DNA from: Ostrinia nubilalis
Lineage: Eukaryota > Arthropoda > Insecta > Lepidoptera > Crambidae
Assembly (NCBI RefSeq): GCF_963855985.1
Contig: NC_087099.1
Coordinates: 15,902,001-15,966,000, forward strand
DNA length: 64,000 nucleotides
Direction: 5' to 3'
Of the stretch, positions 57,157 through 64,000 are shown in pieces. A program made the position numbers and the translations under genes. Positions within the stretch are counted from its first letter, which is position 1. Each line of letters begins with the position of its first letter. The notes beneath the pieces were generated by a model. It was given only the letters and a program-made list of their open reading frames with translations, searched no databases and was not told the DNA's origin.

Positions 57157-57794
57157 GATCCATCCTGAATCCATTAAGAGGTAACTCTAACGAAAGTTTT
57201 CCAAAATTTTGACGTATGTTGACCGAATGTTGTAAACGTCAAGGGAATCACATGTACGATGAAATTTATAAAATAAAGTAAATTTAAAAATATTTTTTTT
57301 TATTGGCCGACACTTTTGATTTTTAACAAAAAATGTATGAATCGTCGATGAATTTTAGATCTCAAATACTCGACGCACAGTGGTGCTACAGCTTTGGTGC
57401 CATAGTAACAAATGCTAAGGCAGACGTATTCTGTCAGAATACAGCACTTTTATTTGTTGGCCGGCACTTTTGATTTTGGACCAAAAATATATGAAACGTG
57501 GATGATGTCCTTTCATTTAAATTGCAATAGTTAAAGTTCTACAAAAAGTTACAGTTTTCGATTCCTTGAATTTTCAAAAGTGAATTTTCTTCTGGGCCAC
57601 CCTGTAGTTACTATCATTACGGTTAATACGATTATACCTATTTCACATTATAATCTAAGACCGTGCCGATAGCATAATAAAATCAGTACAACATTTCAGC
57701 CTAACGTAACGACTGAGCTATTTTGGACCTAGTTAGTTCTCTTGATTAGTACACTAGCAGTGTCTTGATGCCGTGGGCCGTGACCCCAGGGCGC

Positions 57795-57960
57795 GGCGAC
57801 CCTCCCAGCTCCCCTATCTGCCTTTATCACCATCGTTTAGCTTTATACCCCTGGCAACGTCAGGTGGAGGCGGTGAATTGCCTTGATTGCTAGTGCCGGG
57901 TTCGAAGCCTAGTGGAGTCAATATGAAAAAAAAATAATTCTGAGTTGTTACTGGATATGT
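57795..57960 (+). repeat. SINE-like repeat with B box
   Basis: GGGTTCGAAGCC at about 57898-57909 lies in a tRNA-like context, followed by an A-run (57925-57933). It has no acceptor-arm pairing, so it is not a tRNA gene. Confidence 0.5.
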
Positions 57961-59884
57961 TGGGAGTCGCCATAATATGAAATATCGCAAAACTTTTTGC
58001 ACCTACACAAAATATTAAATTTAATATCAGTAGGCCTAAGCAATTTAAGCACCCGTTAGATGTGGTACCTACTTATCCTATGTGAGAGTCAAAAGAAAAT
58101 CACAGTAATGGTAAACAACACTCAAAACAAATTCATGAAAATTATAAATTCCCAAAAACTAAACATGTACTTGAATGCGGTTCCGAGGTAAAACTGTGTT
58201 ATCGCTCAATCATTGGCGATAGCAAAAACAATACTTGTTATTCTCTCACGATGTTTTTCTAAATTTCCCCGAAGCTTAATTACATTTTTGAGCCGTGACT
58301 CATTCAGGTGGGCGGCTCAAGATGTAAAAACAATTTTCTCAAATCTTAAGTGATGATTAGTTAAGTACCTACTTCGATGAGAGTTTGTTGTGTTTTGTAA
58401 TTAATCAAGTCATATCTGAATACCGATTCACGTTTTAAAAAATGTTATCATGTCATGTTTATTTATTTTAAAGTAGATAAGTACACTCCTAGCCTACTAA
58501 TTCGATTAAATCTAGAAGAGCTTTGCTGTAGGTAGTATACTGTAGTTGTATTTAAAAAGTATTGTATTTGATGGCACATAGATGTATTTATTAAATACTA
58601 TGTTTGAATAGTACCTATTGTTTGGCTGTGTGTCAACAGTAGGAAATGTCGAACATTAAAATGATGCGAGACACCTAAGTATACAGTAATATACTTGCTT
58701 ATACTTTTGTTGTTACTAGTAAATATCTTATGAATGACAGAGATGGTCGGATGAGCTGATTTATTGATATTTTGCAGAATTTCCCGCTGGTAATTATTCC
58801 TTACATTTTTACTGCGACTCGACGAGTCCCAGAATCGTGAAAAGTCATTTCTCTCCAATGTCAGAGGCGCAGTAACTAAATATACAACGCGGTGGCTTTG
58901 ACGTGAACTAAACTAATATTTAACTGTGTGGGCACGAACTTGTTATAATAGCTTACAAAAATAACTTCAATTCCATTTTAAAATTGATGAAATGTATGTT
59001 TTTGGTAACTTCGGTTTTATGATGTCTATTTTTTATTTTTTACTCGCTCATTGATTCAGGAATACATAAAATAGAGTTTATATTACTTCGTACTTCGTAG
59101 CTGACCGTCTAAACCGAGAATTGAGGTATTTAAGTACTTGTACTTTATTATATTTAGCACAAAGTCGAATCAATTAAGAATGAACCGTTTCATTGTTGCC
59201 TATTTTCTTTTTTTGTTAGACTTCACTTAAATTACACGTGACCTTTATCACGCGTACTAAATGTTACTGTGGATTGGTCTATAAACTTTATAAAGACGAT
59301 GGAACGTTGTAATGAACTAAAGATAATTAACTAACAAGTCAAAAGTGTTGTTAAGGTTAGCAAACGCGCGACGGGTCGTTAGCACGGCAACAAGTTGTCG
59401 GAACTTTCCGCGGGGGCGCCACTGAAGACGACCTTTATTGTTTGTTTTGGACAGTAACATAAATATAGCAGTTTATAGGCAGTAGATTTCAGGAAGTTTC
59501 AGGAAATAGGTATAATTGACGGAACGGGGAATGACCGCAAAAATGTTTCAGCGATCCGCCCTAGCTTTTCAGAGGTAGGCACTATTGCTTAATTGGAATT
59601 GAATGTTTAATATGCGTTAATCTTAAACAACAATATACTCGTATGCTATTTTTAAGAGGTATGTACGCGACTTGCGCTACGAAAGCTCAGTTTCTTAACA
59701 TTGTATTATTTTTCATTTAATTTATTTAAATACTTGGACCATTCAGTTGGATTCGATCGACTCTACACGATTCCATAGTAGCAAGAAAATTATGGACTTG
59801 TATGGTCTTATCATAATTAATTCCTCAGAACTTTCAGTTAAATTAAACAGAAGATTCTCTATCAAGAACCTTGACCGGTATTGG

Positions 59885-59935
59885 TGACGTCACCGCCGGC
59901 CATCGATGACGTCACACGATCTTGGCGCGTGGGCG
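59885..59935. promoter_or_regulatory. Paired CRE sites plus Egr-type site (candidate intronic enhancer)
   Basis: Perfect TGACGTCA palindromes at 59885-59892 and 59907-59914 are 22 bp apart (about two helical turns). GCGTGGGCG, the Egr consensus, is at 59927-59935. Function is inferred from motifs only. Confidence 0.4.
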
Positions 59936-61770
59936 TGGGCCGGCTTTGTATTGTTTTGTCATTAACAAACCCACTTTGTAACGGGAGCCTTTGACAGGCC
60001 TATTATCCTAGTGGATATCTTTTATAATAATATTTTCAGCTAATAATAGGAGTAGTGTAGGAGCACATAATAGAGTAAATCTCAGTTTTGTGATGGTTAG
60101 ACAGTGTATTTTTTTATATTAAAGACACGTAAAGGTGCTTTTTAAAAGCAAACTGTTGAAGTTTTATAAAGTTGATACCTATAAGTATACAGAATGTTTA
60201 AACATTAAAAAAAAATTTGATAGTTTTCAGCAGCTTAAATGATTTTCAACCGTAAAACGACTTGTTGATCACATAGGTATTACTTGTTTTATTTCATTTG
60301 CTAATTTCATAAAGGTCAAAACACTTACATCTACTTTAGCTGGCACAAAAATGATTAATTTAGCCTTTGCAATGAATGGGATTACGTTTTGAAATTGAAA
60401 TGTGTGAAACTCTGTCACTGATTAATGAAAAAACTAGGAAATATAAGTAGGTACGAGGATTATAATTTAGCACATAGCTAAATTGTTTATATCAAGGCTT
60501 TCTGAGATCGTTTGATATCATGAAATCGTAACGTTAATGGTCTCGTGAAACTTTAATGGATCATTAATCATTAACGACCAGTCGATAACTCAAGCTCTCA
60601 TGAGATTCACTCGAATTACGTAGGCACTTCCATTTGTACCTACATTCGTGTTGTCGAATTAAACTTTAATATTTAGTCACAATTTCACCAGATGTTAAGT
60701 AAGTGAAGATGCAGATGATCACACTTGTGCAGCGAGTAACTATATTATTCACTTAAGCCGTGAGGGAAGTCATACCTACTTAGGTATAAAGGGCTAAAAG
60801 CTGGCATCATTGTCTTCATAATAATGCCTACCACAGTCCACTGCTGGGCATGTGAATCTTTCAGTATATCCCTGAGTCCAGACCTCGGCAATACCCTTAC
60901 AATCGTAACCATATCACTGTCAAAGTTCTACATATCTACCGAGTGGCAAGTGGAATTTTGTCTGTCATAGAAAAACTTTACCGCGCGCATCCCCGTTGCA
61001 AAAACCGAGATAAAAACTATCATATGTCCTTTCACGGGACTCAAACTATCTCTATGACAATCTTCATCAAAATCGGTTCAGTGGTTTAGGCGTGAAAGCA
61101 AGACAGACAGACAGACAAACAGAGTTACTCGTACTTTCGCATTTATAATATTAGTAGGTATAGACTGGTATAGATTAGATAGAAGTATAGATTAATTAAG
61201 GATCGTGAAAACCAAAGAAAAGCGAACAAACAAGCCTCTTTCGCTGACGCACGAGCCGTAGCTTTCACTCAACTGTCGCTAATAAATGCAGCCATCATAC
61301 AGTTAAATTCATGTGTTTAACTAATTTTCAGGCTTCAGGAAAGCTTCAAAAGAAGCAATAGGCTATTTCTCATCGCCACGGTTCTCATCGTCACCTTCGT
61401 GGCGAATTTTATTTCTAACTTATTTCAACTTTTTGTAAACAAAAATTGTAGCGCTTGATGCGAAGGTTATATTCTCAGTAAATCAGTCAAATAGTGAGTC
61501 TCGTTTGGAAGCTTTAACGTTTTGAATTTTTTGATGCCACGAAAGTGATTCTGTACTTCACAGCAATAATTTTTTCAAACTTTACTACTGTAAATGACTC
61601 TTAAGTGTTTATAAAACATGTATTTTGTCTTATTTTCATAGATAAATAGCAATAACAATATTACCTACTTAAATACAAGATAAAATTTTACCGATTACGT
61701 CACCTACTAAGTTACAAGATTCTACGCAATTGGCTTTAAGGGTGACACTGGTGGCATTCTCGTCGTCATG

Positions 61771-62036
61771 TCGGCCGTTTGGTGTAGTGGTTCAGAACGG
61801 ACTACTATGCCGAGAGGTCCCGGGTTCGATTCCCGGCCGGGCAGAAATTGAAATGATGAATTTTAATTTCTGTGATGGGTCTGGGTGTGACTATGTTTAT
61901 GTATTTAAAAAAAAAAGTATATAAGTAGTATATCCGTTAAGCTAGCACCCATAACACAAGCATTAAGTTGCTTACTTTGGGGCTAGCTGGCGCTGTGTGA
62001 AATTGTCCAAAGATTATTTATTTATTTATTTATTCT
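61771..62036 (+). repeat. tRNA-derived SINE with TTTA tail
   Basis: The head has a canonical A box TGGTGTAGTGG (61780-61790) and B box GGTTCGATTCC (61823-61833) with a perfect CCGGG/CCCGG T-stem. The 5' and 3' acceptor ends do not pair. The body ends in (ATTT)n at 62013-62035. Confidence 0.8.
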
Positions 62037-62134
62037 GAAATGCTAAAGAAGCAAAAAACGGATTATCAGTACCTCAATAAAAAGAACTCTAACTGATTAT
62101 CAGTCCCTCAACAAAAATATATTTTTTATTTAGG

Positions 62135-62278
62135 CAAGAGGGCCTCGTATTTTTGTTGTACAACTTTTAACTCAAACTTCAGATTAAATTTATCTTACAA
62201 ACAGATACACACACAGTCACATATACAGACATACATACAGTCACACAGACAGACAGACAACAAAAATACGAGGCCCTT
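62135..62278. repeat. Short inverted repeat around a CAGA-rich centre
   Basis: AAGAGGGCCTCGTATTTTTG (from about 62138) and its complement ending GAGGCCCTT (62278) are about 24 bp each. The centre has TACAGACATACATACAG-type and CAGA repeats. Confidence 0.7.
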
Positions 62279-63699
62279 ATTTATTTATTGATGTACTGAT
62301 CTCTACTTACCACGTATAATTTATTAGTTATTAAAATATTGTAAAAACATAAACACCAATCACTATATTTTAAAATAAACCAAAGCAAGAAATCACTTTC
62401 GTGGCCTTAAATCACCTTCGTGTATAAAACACCACGAAGGTGATGCCACGAAGGTGACGAAAATTTTAGTTTTTTATGAATTATCCTTAAATTTGAATTT
62501 AACGGTTCAAGTTGAATACTACACAAATAAGTCTAACATGTTAAGTGTTCAATGGCAAAGTTTCAATTAAATTGTTTAAATTTTAGAGGTAGAAAATATT
62601 GTTCAAGCAAGCGACGGTATGTCTATGGATAATCACAAAAAGTTACGTATTTTTTTCGCGGAGTGACGATCGACCTATCTCACCTTCCCAATGGTCGAAG
62701 CGCGACTGACGTTAACCGAATAGAACGCTGTGATTGGTTGTTGGTGTTCGGTTTAACGGCAATCTTGTATTATTACTCAAAATTTTAGGTACCTAAAATC
62801 GTGTGACCAACGTATTTCGCTTTCTCAATTCAAAATAATTATAAGAAGATATTTTTTTGACTATAGTGTGGAAAGTAAATTTAATTACGATGATTTTAGT
62901 ATATGCTACACACAAATTGAATGAAAATTGTGAATGCAGTAACCAAATGTTTCATTGCAACCGAAGGTGTGACACGATGAGAACGCGAAAAATGACCCCG
63001 TTTTTTATCGTTTCATGTGATTTTTTCGTATTATTTTTGCTTCTATTACGATAAAATTTATTTTGTATGTAGCTAAATAGATATTTTATCATCTGATTTC
63101 AAAGTTATTGTTCTAACTTATACCGTTTATGAACTATTATTGTGTGACCATCAAATTTGAGTGTAAATGAGAAGTACCCAATAACTGTTTCTTTCGAGTC
63201 AAGGTTTGTTTTGGCGGGAAACGCGGATGACATACGGCCGCCATCTTGACGCGTGCCAATTCAAAATGTTGTATGAGGTTTCGCGCAAACCTCGGTTTTT
63301 CGTTGATTGAAACATTTTACTTGAACAAAATATAGGTATGTTATTTTTGGTTTTAACAGGTTTATTTGGGTTGTGTTTGAAAGCGGTAAACATCATTACA
63401 GTGTTTGACTTGGTGCATAAATAAATAATTGATTTGATTTTAATGGTCGAGGAAGAAAAATAGCTTTACCTACCTACTTACAAATGATGTCGTCAGTTGA
63501 AAGAAAGAAAAAAGTTTTATTTATATGTTTATTAGAAAAATTAAGATATGGCTTAGAAAATTAGATTTTCAAAAAACTTTGCGACTGTTAGCATTTTAGA
63601 TAAAATAGAAGTCTCGTTCGAAAACGAGTCACGCGTACGCAGCCGCGGGCGCAGCTAGAAAATATAAATACTTATCTGCTTTATTACTAGGGCTACGTA

Positions 63700-63880
63700 T
63701 AAAAAAAACTCTTTAAAACTCATTTGTTTTTGCAAATAGGCTTTTAAAAAGCACTTTTACACGTCCCAGTATTAACCCTACCACTGCTTCGGGACAATAA
63801 ACGGGCCAGTGCTGAGAAGAAGCAGCGCAAGAAACTCAGTCACTATTGTCAGCCTCCTTTTTAAGGGTTTACAGTCTTTG
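63700..63880 (+). repeat. Dispersed repeat, best of three copies
   Basis: GGCTTTTAAAAAGCACTTTT, ACACGTCCCAGTATTAACCC and CAGTCACTATTGTCAGCCTC occur here. They also occur at 11693-11880, and in part at 12160-12260. A weaker relative is near 44630-44720 in a different context. Confidence 0.75.
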
Positions 63881-64000
63881 AAATCTATAAATTATAGTCA
63901 TAAGTATTGATGCGAGCTGGGCAGTTAAACATTAATTATATAAATAAACTATTGATATGACTACGTACCCTAATCAAATTTGATAACCTCGCCACAGATG

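Larger units (their letters stand above)
56988..64000 (+). other. Second intron of the right-hand SV2-like gene; no further exon found
   Basis: It contains a hairpin (57088-57156), SINEs (57795-57960, 61771-62036), a CRE/Egr motif cluster (59885-59935), and a common repeat with GACAGACAGACAGAC (about 61000-61160). It also has CACCTTCGTGG-rich repeats (61380-62455), an inverted repeat (62135-62278) and a dispersed repeat (63700-63880). Confidence 0.5.

Noticed and set aside
61331..61440. Possible next exon of the right-hand gene after attttcag at 61324-61331
   Set aside because: The phase would give Gly, but the translation (FRKASKEAIG...) does not look like helix 1 of a transporter and overlaps a CACCTTCGTGG repeat.
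61773..61844. tRNA gene candidate with canonical A and B boxes
   Set aside because: Acceptor arms do not pair and a SINE body with TTTA tail follows, so it is a SINE head.
1..64000. CRISPR arrays, operons and prokaryotic gene clusters
   Set aside because: None seen; spliced genes and eukaryotic retroelements make a bacterial reading untenable.

Overview
This looks like intron-rich, AT-biased insect nuclear DNA, most likely from a moth or butterfly. The evidence is an insect-type inhibitory SMAD gene, insect SV2-like major facilitator transporters, and a repeat load typical of Lepidoptera. The repeats include RTE retrotransposon 3' ends with (TGATGA)n tails, LINE ends with (TTTGAA)n tails, several tRNA-derived SINE families, and short terminal-inverted-repeat elements that start AACCGACTTC. 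Exons were assembled by hand from splice sites, reading phase and protein-family similarity. Species identity is an inference.

Left part (about 1-21 kb, + strand): the 3' portion of an inhibitory SMAD gene (Daughters against dpp, Dad; Smad6/7 type). Four coding exons are visible: 1330-1383, 9849-9929, 16478-16662 and 18176-18520. They encode the PPxY linker motif and the whole MH2 domain, and end without the SSxS phosphorylation tail of receptor SMADs. The MH1-encoding exons must lie to the left, outside the window. The introns are long and hold repeat remnants and a few GC-rich patches with Mad-type binding motifs.

Middle part (21.2-38.6 kb, - strand, convergent with Dad): a complete ten-exon gene for a 526-residue major facilitator transporter of the insect 'synaptic vesicle glycoprotein 2-like' type. 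Every exon junction keeps the reading frame. The 5.6-kb sixth intron contains a recent Ty3/gypsy-type LTR retrotransposon (25393-29584) with LTRs I cannot tell apart by eye, a 4-bp target duplication, and one long gag-protease-RT-RNase H frame that stops where integrase should begin. Exons 6, 7 and 8 each have decayed partial copies in the adjacent downstream intron. A 59-bp perfect GC-rich inverted repeat sits just inside the exon 9 splice donor.

Right part (38.6-64 kb): 8 kb of repeat-rich intergenic DNA, including a long inverted repeat at 39.1-39.9 kb, SINEs, and a LINE fragment with a MITE inserted in its 3' UTR. Then comes the 5' end of a second gene on the + strand, oriented divergently from the SV2-like gene. 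It has a start exon (46525-46540) and a second exon (56934-56987) whose predicted N-terminus resembles another SV2-like transporter. The rest of that gene must lie beyond the window. Its introns hold a near-perfect 32-bp hairpin, a paired CRE plus Egr-type motif cluster, and more SINEs.

There is no sign of bacterial genes, CRISPR arrays or rRNA. tRNA-like sequences here are SINE heads, not tRNA genes.
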